Positions 27,801 through 32,901 of a stretch of DNA of 64,000 nucleotides are shown in pieces; positions within the stretch are counted from its first letter, which is position 1, and each line of letters begins with the position of its first letter. The stretch spans positions 9,591,975 through 9,655,974 of the forward strand of contig OW203731.1 in assembly GCA_934045075.1 (NCBI GenBank). The letters are read 5' to 3'. Position numbers and translations under genes: made by a program. Source of the DNA: Yponomeuta sedellus (taxonomy: Eukaryota > Arthropoda > Insecta > Lepidoptera > Yponomeutidae). The notes under the pieces are model-generated. The model saw only the letters and a list, made by a program, of their open reading frames with translations, did no database searches and was not told the DNA's origin.

Positions 27801-30800
27801 TATGAAAAAATCAAATCACTAGTGAAGTTCCGTGTCGATATTTCAATAAGTGAAGTTCACTATCTATTTGCATAAAATGTTTACCTTGGTATCTGTGACG
27901 TATTTTATCATTAAGTTATTATTAAATGTCAATATTATTAAGTCGAGACATTAAGCAAAAATTTTGATGTTAATTCCCAAAAAAAGAACTTTAGCAAGAC
28001 TGCGTTTTTTACATACATGTTACCTAGTTATGAATCGCATTTTCATTCTTTGCCTTAATATCAGACTAATAATTATTCGGTACTGTCATCGAATTTTTTT
28101 CTCACGATTTTTATCGATAATTTTAGTGCTACATATCTATCACAACACTAGCTAGTATGGGAGACAGTCGCATTCGCCCCATAATAAAGTTAAATTAAAT
28201 TTTCTGGAAACTGAACCTTATTCCCAGCATCTAGATACCAATTTCAGATACATGTAGTGTGAAACTATATATACCCTTATTCCAAACATATAGATTACGG
28301 TTACAAGGTCATTTAACTGATAGTTGCATTAACCTCAAGGTGGGGTAAATGTAACTTTTAGTGCCCTTATTCAACAAGAATGTAAATTATTCAATAACTT
28401 AAGCCTATTTTTAACGTACTTTATGTCGGAACTATTCAATGAAAGGCGTGGAATAAAGTAAGTTCATTTAAACATCCATCCTAATTAGGTAGCTAATGGT
28501 AGAGGAAGACAAAGTACCAATTTATTAATTTTTAGTTGCTTTCGCCCCGGGTGACCTTAAAGTCTTCTTTCAGCAAAATACCTTATCTACTGTTACGGGC
28601 TTGGGTTCTGGATATAGAGGTAAAACGCCAATGACAACTTCTTAGGATTTATTCACACAGGATCTGGTATTCACGACACGAAGTCCACACGAAGATTCCA
28701 AATCGCAGGTCTAATCGAAGTCCAATAGTATCGCTGAGGTCGTAGGTTATCGCTCGTATCGCAGGGTACGTTCGCTCGAAGTTCACTCTTCGCTTGTCCA
28801 AACTGAACTGCCAGCGCGTTTTTTTTTTCGCCCTATAATGGGCACCCTCCGGAGGACACGGGGGAGGGAGGTGGTGAATGCTCATGCATAACAGCACGGA
28901 CCCGGCCGTGCTGCCAATGTGGGACTCACAAGAAGTGCGCCTACCCACTAAACACCACCTTGGGGCTGGTTTTGGTCCTAAGGACCCCTAAACCCACATC
29001 AGGAGCGACCCCTTTGTGGAATTGAATTCATATTGTTTGATGACCACATTTTGGCCACAGATCTACTATTTTGCGGATAAACCCTATTATTTAGAAAACA
29101 CAAAATGTATTAAATTGGCAATGGCTTAAATGATACCCAAACACAATTAATTTTGAAAATAATGTAAAAAAGTAAATGACTTTCAGTCCTCTCTTGTGTT
29201 TTATGTGAGTGTGTGTATGTGAGAGGGTTTCATCTTCATTCCTTCCATTAGTTGTTTTGAATAAGAATATTAATTTACGTACCTTTTATATACTTTTACT
29301 TAAGTTAATGCATGCTTTGGTGTGCAATAAAGATTTTTGAACCCATCTAAGGTGCTGTTTAAAGCTTATTGTTTAAATTGTTGTCAATTACCATATCAAC
29401 AGCCTTAGCTCTCTCTAATAGTTTTCATTGACACATTGAAAAAGAAAAACACCTATGTGCGAACAATTTAGAAGTGTGTGTCACACACATCACGAAGCGC
29501 ATATAGAAGGCTAGATTTTTTTTCTAGGTTCAAGGTTACCCAGTGTATTGTTTTGTAACCAACAAACCTGACAGTATCTTTGGACGGCACCATTACACTC
29601 GTTCCAAGTCTGCAAAAACAAGGGTGTTCCGCATACAAAATGATCATTCCAATTGTTGGTCTACCATCTAATCGTATTCCAAAAGTATAATAGTAATCTC
29701 TCGCGTAAAGGTCGAATCGTGCTAGCTGCCGAGCTACGAGACACTGGCCTTTGCATTGATGTAATGAGATGATTTGGCACCTTCACTCACACTAGATGGG
29801 TGAAGGGAAAACTCGGACGCTGCAGTGCCTGGGCCATTGTTTTTTAAGATGGTGTAGGCTTGCACAGAACCTATACTGTCCTGACAGTTTAGTCCGCCAG
29901 TCGTTTAGCCATGTCAGAGGCCTTATGGGCGACTTGATCACTTCTGGCAGTAAGGCCCGCCACGGTCTTACAATCCTCCACCAACCCGGACTCGGCCCCC
30001 GTGTTGGAGTATGGCCTAACCTTACTGCGATGCAGGAATAGACCCGTGCCTCAGCAGTGGGGACATACCAAGGGTTGATATCATCATAGTTTTTGAATAA
30101 AATAGTAAATATTACAAAGCGGCACGGCTGTGACTTCTAGAATTCCATTGCGCTTGCATAATCTGAAATTCTTAATGATGGGGATAAAAGAGACCTAACG
30201 ACCCCAAGTGGGTCTCGGTCTTCGGCACATGAATTAGCCACTTGACTCTGTCCTGCGCGGTCAAGCGCCAGTCGCTTGCCTGGAGTTGCCTATGCCTTTT
30301 TCGCATGTAGGTATTGTCATACTTTGCTATATAACTTGCCAATACGTTTAGAGGACACAAATCGTGGTTTCCAAATTGGTTCTTAACTCTTTAGTATTAT
30401 TTAGTCATTGATTCTCAATTCTTACTCAAGTTGGAAAAAATAACGTCGAGACTACGACGGCTTTTTATTTCATTAATGAATTTGTCAAAGGTACTTACCT
30501 AATTAAAATTTCGCTATAGTCTAAGGCCATATCTACTGGAAACTACGTAATGATCTATAAACATAATCCATGTCTGTGTTTATACATAATGAGATGATTT
30601 ATACAGTGTCCATTGGCACCTTCATTCACACATAAGAGGGGTGAAGGTACCACTCGGACGCTGCAGTGCGTGTGGCATAAAACAATTGCTGGAATAAAAC
30701 TATTAATGTGTTTTTAGGTTATTGGCCCTGAAGAATTAGCTGCTGAGCTGCGCGAAGAAGACCCTGATTCGATGGATCCGGTTCAACAGGCGTTACTGAG

Positions 30801-32594
30801 TAACTAAATATATTTCTACATAAATATTATTAGTTTAATGGAATTCCGACCTAAAACTTTGTTCATTGTACGCAGCCGGTGAAAACATCGACTTCAACAA
30901 TCTGTATGTCCACCTGAAGGACGCAGACGCCGAGACTCTGCTCTCTGTCCTGAAGAGAGTTCTTAGCACTGGCCAGTTTCTTCCACATTGGTTTCTACAG
31001 CGATATATGGTACGTTTATCTAAAGTCGTGTCACATCCATAGAAATTAGTATAGTTTCTACCCTAAGGTCACATCTAGGGGCCTTCAGAAGTCATATTAT
31101 TGTTCTACTTACGAATACTGATTTTTTTCTCTTAATTTCAATTCAATTTCTCTTCATGCGAGAACATTCTCCCCCGCGCATCTCTAAACCCAGCGCAAAA
31201 TATTGGCAGGAGGTGGACAGCCCCGGCTGCATCCGCTCCCTCCTCGCGGGTGGGCGCGCGGTGGAGGCGGGCCGCGCGGGTTGCGGCGCGCTGCGCGCTG
31301 CCCTGCGCCGGATGACCGCCACCGGCCCGACGGCCGCCGCGCCGCCCGCCCCGCTCGCCGCGCTGGATCTGCTGCGGGCCGAGCTGCAGCACCACCGGCA
31401 CGATCCGCACTGCAGCGAGGTAAGCGACCGTGTGCCCCACCAAATCCCGTGTTTTATGTAGCCAACCCAACACATACTGGGGTGGGCTAAGTCCTAAACT
31501 TTTGAGGTAACGGACCAGTCGACGAATTAAAACAAGTATTAAAATATTTTGCCATATTAAAATACAGTAAGGTCTTATTTATAAAACACGATGTGTGCGT
31601 GTGGATTGAGTGAGGACCCGGAAAATTCATAAAAAATGCTTTTCATTTAGTAAAAGTTCCAAATCAATTGTAAAAGTCTCTGTCGACTCCACCGCGGTCG
31701 CCATGTTAGACGGAGTTTACACGTTCAGTCTGGGGCGTCAGTTCAGTCCGTCACCTTGATCAAGCTCTGATTGTTGCCAGACTGATGAAGCATCAATATT
31801 CGAATATCCGTCAGTCTGGTCCATCAGTCTATTGTACAGACAATCCGTCTGACGTCAGTCTAACCAGACGGACTGAAGGAATTGACTGACGTCAGACTGA
31901 ACGTGTAAACTCCGTCTTAGGGAAATTGTCATTTTTGAATAGAGAAGGGATTTTCTCGAGTGTGACATGCTAAGCGAATAGAGGCAGGGAAGTTTTTTAG
32001 GGAATGCTCGTTTTTTACAATCTGTTTTAAAATTCGTGAAAACACATGTAGATGTAGCTTCGAGTCACTATACCTACATCAGTGTGGGAGAACCGGTAAG
32101 GATCGCAGGCTCGCTTCACTTTCTCAAGACATTAAGAATTTTTTTTTATTGTGTTTTAAATCCTTTTAATATGTAGTTTCCCCTAATATCGTCAAATCTT
32201 TCATTATTTGATACTGTCGTCTCGCCTATTACTCAGCAAGATAAATTAATGACTTATGGCTAGCAAGTAGTGAGGACTTTCTGCGGCAACCTCCTAGGTA
32301 CCTACCTCTATGATAACTTCTATAAAATTGTTGCTCATAAGTTAACAGCTTCTTCAAAATTAACATAATAACCCGGGTTGTGCTGAAATGAGTGACAATA
32401 ATTTAAATCACACATTGTCATGTTACAAACACCATCGAATTTTAGCATACTAGCTTAATTGAACAGAGTATTATTCTTTTTTTTTTCAGGTATATGAAGA
32501 TCTGGACCAGTTGGTAAAAGAATACATGGATGTAGTGACAAGAACATCTGAAGATATGAAACTAGCAAAGATTCGATTCCCTGTTGCAAGTTAA
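761..32594 (+). CDS. Nup160: Nup160 nuclear pore protein, C-terminal half (14 exons, 5' end outside window)
   Basis: Nup160 is a scaffold subunit of the Nup107-160 (Y) complex of the nuclear pore. The exons I can place are 761-887, 1009-1102, 3199-3339, 4723-4935, 5708-5826, 7176-7348, 9295-9390, 11219-11387, 14029-14226, 16431-16603, 30718-30799, 30876-31009, 31210-31419 and 32490-32594. All junction phases agree and give 677 codons plus TAA. Stretches that match my knowledge of animal Nup160 include WAVSGGFEFGWW, ALLAPWCEWN, AFCKAAKGV, NPYYDFLYALHASRHHYRKA, AVMYERAARCG and LPHWFLQRYM. The protein is very rich in Ala, Arg and Gly in the GC-rich exons. The first exon seen begins at a splice acceptor, so roughly half of the protein (about 1,400 residues in vertebrates) lies upstream. 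The 14.1-kb intron between exons 10 and 11 is phase-compatible but lacks a segment I would expect; see findings. Confidence 0.9.
1009..1102 (+). CDS. Nup160: Nup160 exon (2nd in window)
   Basis: The acceptor is TTTGTTTCACAG and the donor is GAG|GTACTT. It encodes an acidic start (DEEELSEYDNLF) followed by SSDLGVAVVTEAIRQMAEM, and ends two bases into an Arg codon that is completed by the first base at 3199. Confidence 0.8.
1229..1461 (-). repeat. tRNA-headed SINE-like repeat, copy 1
   Basis: Read on the - strand it contains pol III box A (TGGCTCAATTGG) and box B (GGTTCGAATCC) in a tRNA-like core, with about 120 bp before the core and an A/T-rich tail after it. The same unit recurs at 1462, 1612, 2482, 11546 and 12205. 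It is a retroposon rather than a tRNA gene because the flanks are copied with the core. Confidence 0.8.
1462..1607 (+). repeat. SINE-like repeat, copy 2 (5'-truncated)
   Basis: Starts within the anticodon-arm region of the core, contains box B, and runs to the tail CCTTAGCACGGGTTAGTGC. It is oriented opposite to copy 1. Confidence 0.75.
1608..1890 (+). repeat. SINE-like repeat, copy 3
   Basis: The near-complete unit is the reverse complement of copy 1, including the leader (TTAGGTTTTAAC complement) and the tRNA-like core at about 1739-1815. Together with copy 1 it forms a large imperfect inverted repeat. Confidence 0.78.
2343..3175. mobile_element. Foldback / long-TIR element ending beside Nup160 exon 3
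   Basis: The left arm starts at AGGGTGTCTCATTCAAATCG and the right arm ends with its complement (GAATGAGACACCT) at about 3174. The arms are roughly 300 bp each (2343-2800 without its SINE, and 2890-3174) and leave only a short central loop. Both contain TGCTTAAGACCTACACAATC or its complement. No transposase was seen, so it is probably non-autonomous. Confidence 0.75.
2482..2650 (-). mobile_element. SINE insertion with 11-bp target duplication
   Basis: A tRNA-headed unit lies inside the left arm of the foldback element. It is bounded by ATCTGTACTCC at 2471-2481 and again at 2651-2661. The right arm of the foldback lacks it, which independently shows that it was inserted. Confidence 0.85.
3199..3339 (+). 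CDS. Nup160: Nup160 exon (3rd in window), seed of the tandem array
   Basis: The acceptor is GGTGTGTGCAG and the donor is CCGCC|GTGAGTATT. It encodes ARIVRGAVCALGVWRGA... through LLWLRGQAAPP and is very GC-rich. The last ~37 bp plus the donor are the source of about nine degenerate copies downstream. The acceptor lies only about 25 bp after the end of a foldback element, so its branch point probably falls inside that element. Confidence 0.8.
3340..4261 (+). repeat. Tandem array derived from the 3' end of Nup160 exon 3
   Basis: Ten units (including the real exon end) start at 3303, 3410, 3510, 3613, 3719, 3819, 3922, 4028, 4131 and 4235. Spacing is 100-107 bp, with a higher-order period of 309 bp. 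Most carry GCTGCGGGGACAGGCGGC...CCGCC|GTGAGTAT, which is the exon end plus its splice donor. The long ORFs across it on both strands are artefacts of the repeat. Confidence 0.9.
4262..4603 (+). repeat. AT-rich insertion inside the array (retroposon-like tail)
   Basis: This AT-rich block separates unit 10 from one more array fragment at 4610-4640. It ends in GTAAATAAATAAATAAG, a simple-repeat tail like those of some LINEs. No coding frame was recognised. Confidence 0.45.
4633..4674. repeat. Perfect hairpin from inverted array fragments
   Basis: CGTGCAGGCCTGCCGCACG, then CTGA, then its exact complement: 19-bp arms with a 4-base loop, 50 bp before exon 4. The arm matches the array segment around 4219-4240. 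Confidence 0.8.
4723..4935 (+). CDS. Nup160: Nup160 exon (4th in window)
   Basis: The acceptor is GGTGATGTCAG. The donor is CAGCT|GTATCC, which is weak, but it gives a Leu codon with the first base of the next exon and yields HQLWAVSGG as expected from the family. The exon is extremely GC-rich and contains an 8-G run near 4840. The frame stays open across the run and the phases fit on both sides, so no indel is suspected. Confidence 0.78.
4980..5121. mobile_element. MITE with ~60-bp terminal inverted repeats
   Basis: AGGGCTGATTTTTCAATAGT at the left and its near-exact complement at the right, with a loop of about 20 bp; almost the whole element is a hairpin. It lies 45 bp after the exon 4 donor. 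Confidence 0.85.
5200..5707. other. Nup160 intron with SINE relic
   Basis: Bases 5225-5390 share CACTCACACTA-ATGGGGTGAAGG and the following ATGCTGCAGTG motif with 29765-29900 and 30590-30680, a dispersed repeat of this genome. Nothing else was recognised up to exon 5. Confidence 0.5.
5708..5826 (+). CDS. Nup160: Nup160 exon (5th in window)
   Basis: The acceptor is ACGGCCTAG and the donor is CTCGC|GTGAGT. It encodes WAVSGGFEFGWWLATIRQ and continues to YVALLAPWCEWNACS. This is one of the clearest Nup160 signatures (W-x-V-x-x-x-F-E near the start and L-L-x-P-W-C near the end). Confidence 0.85.
5827..7175. other. Nup160 intron with tRNA-headed SINE
   Basis: At about 6604-6678 there is a second tRNA-like type (TGGTCTAGCCGTTAAGG as box A, GGGTTCGATTCCC as box B), followed by a non-tRNA tail to about 6790; this is a SINE, probably lepidopteran. 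The rest of the intron is AT-rich with no coding signal. Confidence 0.55.
7176..7348 (+). CDS. Nup160: Nup160 exon (6th in window)
   Basis: The acceptor is CACGTTTCCAG and the donor is ATGAAG|GTCGGG. It encodes QFILGLSLLELEDAEGAYAA and the conserved FCKAAKGVSSEPFLRQL helix pair, and ends in phase 0 at YYMK. Confidence 0.88.
7349..9294. other. Nup160 intron, repeats only
   Basis: Bases 7430-7740 contain repeat fragments (GTAAGAGATTTCTTCC; AGTGATCTCTTCCGGGCAAC), probably SINE/LINE tails. A hairpin lies at 8606-8690 (separate entry). Bases 9203-9262 are nearly repeated at 32175-32232. No exon was found between 7348 and 9295. Confidence 0.5.
8606..8690. repeat. Near-perfect 36-bp-arm hairpin
   Basis: CATGGGCTGTGTAGACAGAT... 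is followed after a short loop (AAATGTTGCCACTT) by its complement ending in CTACACAGCCCATG. Probably the core of a small MITE. Confidence 0.8.
9295..9390 (+). CDS. Nup160: Nup160 exon (7th in window)
   Basis: The acceptor is TTGTTCACAG and the donor is AATTTG|GTAAGT. It has 32 codons exactly, phase 0 at both ends (VIKLFEIHDAGACVVRLAET and on to DDPNL). It continues YYMK of the previous exon directly, as in other Nup160 proteins. Confidence 0.88.
10347..10472. mobile_element. Small MITE with imperfect TIRs
   Basis: AGGCCCATTTGCGTCAGCCC at the left pairs with GGGCTGATGAAAATGGGCCT at the right, and inner AGTTAACTGG / CCAGTTAAAT also pair. About 126 bp in total. Confidence 0.72.
10621..10830 (+). 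pseudogene. Possible C-terminal tail of a non-LTR reverse transcriptase ORF
   Basis: The open frame reads VGGRAGKRRPRRTYIDQLGD and later MQRLMNVDEAKVICQDPGKWHSL before a stop. The pattern 'G-R-RR-(T/W)-x-D-x-L ... R-W/W-H' resembles the C-terminal tails of LINE proteins. No RT core is present. The family is not identified. Confidence 0.35.
11219..11387 (+). CDS. Nup160: Nup160 exon (8th in window)
   Basis: The body is clear (MNDRLRRQGMFQWVVFKWHL, then an Ala-rich run), with donor GCTAG|GTAACA. The start was chosen at 11219, after ATAGTCAAAAG, because only this AG gives phase 0 without a stop. The stronger-looking TTTAG at 11228 would put TGA in frame. The acceptor is pyrimidine-poor, so the first few residues are uncertain. 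Confidence 0.72.
11426..12006. mobile_element. Composite: SINE-like core between ~118-bp inverted repeats
   Basis: ACTAACCCGTGCTAAGGAC... at 11431-11548 is mirrored by its complement at about 11885-12004 (GTCCTTAGTACGGGTTAGTG). Between them lies a minus-oriented tRNA-headed unit (11546-11760) and a copy of the 9503 repeat (11800-11840). Confidence 0.65.
12205..12423 (-). mobile_element. Full-length tRNA-headed SINE with 13-bp target duplication
   Basis: Flanked by TTAACAGAGTTTA at 12192-12204 and 12424-12436, which fixes both ends: 219 bp. In its own orientation it runs AGTCAGATGTCGCTGCCTGT, then the tRNA-like core, then the tail ending GGGTTAGTGCATTAAAAT-A-rich. It is the reference copy for this family in the window. 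Confidence 0.88.
12437..14028. other. Nup160 intron with SINE at 13541
   Basis: A dispersed repeat (CCCAATGCTGGGGCACGGGG core) covers about 13541-13745. A tRNA box-B-like segment lies at 13205-13270 (GGTTTGAACCCACGACC on the opposite strand). No exon was seen until 14029. Confidence 0.55.
14029..14226 (+). CDS. Nup160: Nup160 exon (9th in window)
   Basis: The acceptor is GCTAACAG and the donor is CGGAAGG|GTGAGA. The joined codon G|AC makes Asp and gives TLDC, matching the family. It encodes the conserved NPYYDFLYALHASRHHYRK motif. A MITE begins about 25 bp after the donor. Confidence 0.88.
14247..14832. mobile_element. MITE-like element with ~33-bp TIRs
   Basis: GCCGAATTTACATCACGAAA-TTAGTGGCATG at the left and its complement at 14798-14830. 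About 585 bp; internal ACGAAATTA-type subrepeats; no transposase. It lies 20 bp downstream of the exon 9 donor. Confidence 0.78.
14833..16430. other. Nup160 intron with dispersed repeats
   Basis: Another copy of the 13541-type repeat lies at about 15078-15190. An inverted pair (CATACTGCCCTGCTAT... / ATAGCAGGGCAGTATG) lies at about 15237-15292. Bases 16100-16330 have the look of a repeat (short open frames only). No exon was found. Confidence 0.5.
16431..16603 (+). CDS. Nup160: Nup160 exon (10th in window)
   Basis: The acceptor is CCCGTTCCAG and the donor is ACGCAA|GTAAGT. The split codon gives KAAAVMYERAARCG, as expected after HHYRK. It continues with LLLARPEHAFLARPAAGAQ and ends in phase 0 before a 14.1-kb intron. 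Confidence 0.88.
16604..17648. other. Start of the 14.1-kb Nup160 intron
   Basis: GC-rich to about 16740, then AT-rich. The GC-rich part looks like exon-flanking sequence, but no acceptor/donor pair enclosing a Nup160-like frame was found. Confidence 0.45.
17649..18936 (-). mobile_element. Complete mariner transposon
   Basis: TIRs CGAGGGGCGGCTGAAAAGTT at the left and CGAGGGGCGGCTGAAAAATT at the right (complemented), 30 of 31 terminal bases matching, flanked by TA on both sides. 1,288 bp. The transposase is on the - strand and is broken. Confidence 0.93.
17714..18778 (-). pseudogene. mariner transposase, three in-frame stops
   Basis: Starts MSESSALCTKLEYRAEFLTK at 18778. The helix-turn-helix part includes TVKRWTREFKHGRESLEDDP. 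The catalytic triad is D,D34D: VTVDETWI, LFLQDNAPMH and YSPDLAPSDYF, with exactly 34 residues between the second and third Asp. TAG and TAG (two codons apart) interrupt it after LEDRRI at about 18500, and a TAA follows DYFLF near 17888. The frame then resumes to a terminal TAA at 17714. All lesions are single stops and the frame is otherwise conserved, so inactivation is fairly recent. Confidence 0.9.
19170..20114 (+). pseudogene. CR1-like LINE ORF1 remnant (PHD finger + coiled coil)
   Basis: Frames broken by stops and shifts give, in order: a PHD-like zinc finger (IKCNGCQHALHFACG, later KWKCQTCKSKK), a helical segment (ALIQYFENKLCSLREEWKSH, DMQKLTVQLEKWENRLEGQG), another heptad-rich run (MLKRELTQMERNFDILDQNS) and an L1-ORF1-like RNA-binding part (NIEIQNIPETNGEDL... 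FYINEHHTLKNKMLFSKARE). This layout is that of CR1-type LINE ORF1. The ORF2 remnant lies downstream on the same strand. Confidence 0.7.
20115..21299. other. Spacer/insertions between LINE ORF1 and ORF2 remnants
   Basis: Contains an imperfect palindrome-like repeat (AAGTGCGGAAAGG ... CGTTTCCGCACGAG, about 20358-20477), a related GCACGAGTGCGGGAAAGG at 20842, and a direct duplication at 21044-21246. No coding signal. Confidence 0.5.
21044..21246. repeat. ~103-bp direct tandem duplication
   Basis: ATACTTCACACAAGACGG at 21048 recurs as ATATTTCACACAAGACGG at about 21147, followed in both by TACTATCATACACACAACAA-like sequence and CACCTAATGCTTTTC. Confidence 0.8.
21901..22322. mobile_element. Second foldback element nested in the long-TIR element
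   Basis: GAAATATACCTACAAAAGTT ... TTTTGCCAGCCGGACCC (21901-21950) is mirrored at about 22269-22320. The arm motif TTTTGCCAGC(C)GGACCC is close to TTTTGCCAGCAGGACCC of the outer element, so the two are probably related. Confidence 0.75.
22014..22073. repeat. 60-base near-perfect palindrome
   Basis: GCCATAAGTTTTTGAAAGGT... and its exact complement, arms of about 27 bp around an AATAAT centre. Directly preceded by a second palindrome (CCGAACAGCATA / TATGCTGTTCGG, 21982-22009). Confidence 0.88.
22323..22640. other. Interior of the long-TIR element, unassigned
   Basis: GC-rich segment (GGCCACCGCCTACGGCCTCG) followed by AT-rich sequence. No gene was recognised. Confidence 0.4.
22660..23362 (-). 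pseudogene. mariner-like transposase fragment, different subfamily
   Basis: Pieces in order on the - strand: HFRAMIFYDFKCGLKPDESF (HTH), RSGRPTTAVTEESVLAVKKL, HEHLRVRRIVSR then a stop, PHNLTEAQKQARVDW, DIVTGDESRIYQYDPETKRQ (first catalytic Asp), and FTLTGYLISIPL. Frameshifted and truncated before the D34D region; no TIRs seen. Confidence 0.8.
23601..23814 (+). mobile_element. Short non-autonomous Helitron-like element
   Basis: Begins TCACTACATAGTATAATAAA and ends GAAGCCGTGGCGGGTCGCTAG, flanked by A on the left and T on the right as Helitrons insert. The 3' end has a GC-rich hairpin-like stretch. Both ends are of a form common in moth and butterfly genomes (family knowledge). 214 bp. Confidence 0.75.
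26672..27249. other. LINE 3' region and AT-rich intron
   Basis: Follows the LINE stop; AC-rich simple sequence at 26845-26880. GGTTCGATTCCCAGAC at 27176 is a box-B-like relic. No gene was recognised. Confidence 0.45.
27250..28558. mobile_element. 1.3-kb TIR element without transposase
   Basis: AAGGTCACCCGGGGTGAAAG at 27252 and its complement ending at about 28557, with one mismatch in about 28 bp. No convincing coding frame inside, hence non-autonomous. Superfamily not determined. Confidence 0.75.
27334..27462. repeat. Double AT palindrome
   Basis: Two near-identical palindromes built on TTTTTTTTATAAAGTATATA and its complement, themselves enclosed by GCAATTATTAC / GTAATAATTGC, so the whole 129-bp block is also an inverted repeat. 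Confidence 0.85.
28559..30717. other. Distal part of the long Nup160 intron: repeats
   Basis: TGTTACGGGCTTGGGTTCTG at about 28592 looks like an LTR-type edge. A T-run followed by CGCCCTATAATGGGC at 28821 suggests the poly(A) end of a minus-strand retroposon. SINE copies lie at 29765-30070 and 30590-30680. Bases 30172-30290 may hold a LINE C-terminal relic (AQDRVKWLIHV, - strand). No Nup160 exon was found. Confidence 0.45.
30718..30799 (+). CDS. Nup160: Nup160 exon (11th in window)
   Basis: The acceptor is GTGTTTTTAG and the donor is TTACTGA|GTAACT. It encodes VIGPEELAAELREEDPDSMD and PVQQALLS. It starts in phase 0 and ends one base into a Thr codon completed at 30876. Assignment rests on phase and position more than on recognised residues. 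Confidence 0.72.
30876..31009 (+). CDS. Nup160: Nup160 exon (12th in window)
   Basis: The acceptor is TGTACGCAG and the donor is ATATATG|GTACGT. It encodes GENIDFNNLYVHLKDADAET and SVLKRVLSTGQFLPHWFLQRYM. The NNLY and LPHWFLQ-Y elements are typical of the Nup160 C-terminal region. Confidence 0.85.
31210..31419 (+). CDS. Nup160: Nup160 exon (13th in window)
   Basis: The acceptor is TATTGGCAG and the donor is AGCGAG|GTAAGC. It has 70 codons in phase 0 (EVDSPGCIRSLLAGGRAVEA, then an Ala/Arg-rich segment to DPHCSE). It is GC-rich like exons 3, 4, 8, 9 and 10. Confidence 0.85.
31420..32489. other. Nup160 last intron
   Basis: Contains the Harbinger-type MITE at 31709-31916 and a copy of the 9203 repeat at 32175-32232. 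Nothing coding. Confidence 0.55.
31709..31916. mobile_element. PIF/Harbinger-type MITE
   Basis: TIR GACGGAGTTTACACGTTCAG at the left and its exact complement at the right, flanked by TTA on both sides, the 3-bp duplication usual for PIF/Harbinger. Internal copies of CAGTCTG and complements. About 208 bp. Confidence 0.83.
32490..32594 (+). CDS. Nup160: Nup160 terminal exon with stop
   Basis: The acceptor is a long T-run followed by CAG. It encodes VYEDLDQLVKEYMDVVTRTS through KIRFPVAS, with TAA at 32592-32594. No perfect AATAAA was seen just downstream; the 307 bp to the PMP34-like stop must hold both 3' UTRs. Confidence 0.88.
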   Translation, partial: VYEDLDQLVKEYMDVVTRTSEDMKLAKIRFPVAS

Positions 32595-32901
32595 TTGTAG
32601 TTTTTATGAAAGTAAATATGGAACTGGTTCTTTTTTCAACCTTTTATTTGTCTTCTTAAAGTTGTCTAACAAAACCTTGTAACTAATGACAAAATCTTAT
32701 AAATTAGGACACAGTAACAAATGACTAGCTTAAAGGTACCCAATTCAACTTAACATACACATTTAGTTTATAATCCCTCACCATCCAGAATACCACCTGA
32801 CACCAAAACCCTTAGTTTCGAGAATCAACATTAATTAATAGAAATTCTATTTTGTCATGTTATTAGATGTTCACGACCCTTTATAAATTATGAGAAAGCC
32901 T
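32595..32901. other. Shared 3' UTR interval of two convergent genes
   Basis: 307 bp between the stops of Nup160 (+) and the carrier gene (-). AT-rich with no perfect AATAAA in either direction that I could see; both transcripts probably overlap here. Confidence 0.5.

Noticed and set aside
31138..31475. Minus-strand ORFs of about 110 residues
   Set aside because: Antisense to Nup160 exon 13, Arg/Ala-rich from base composition.
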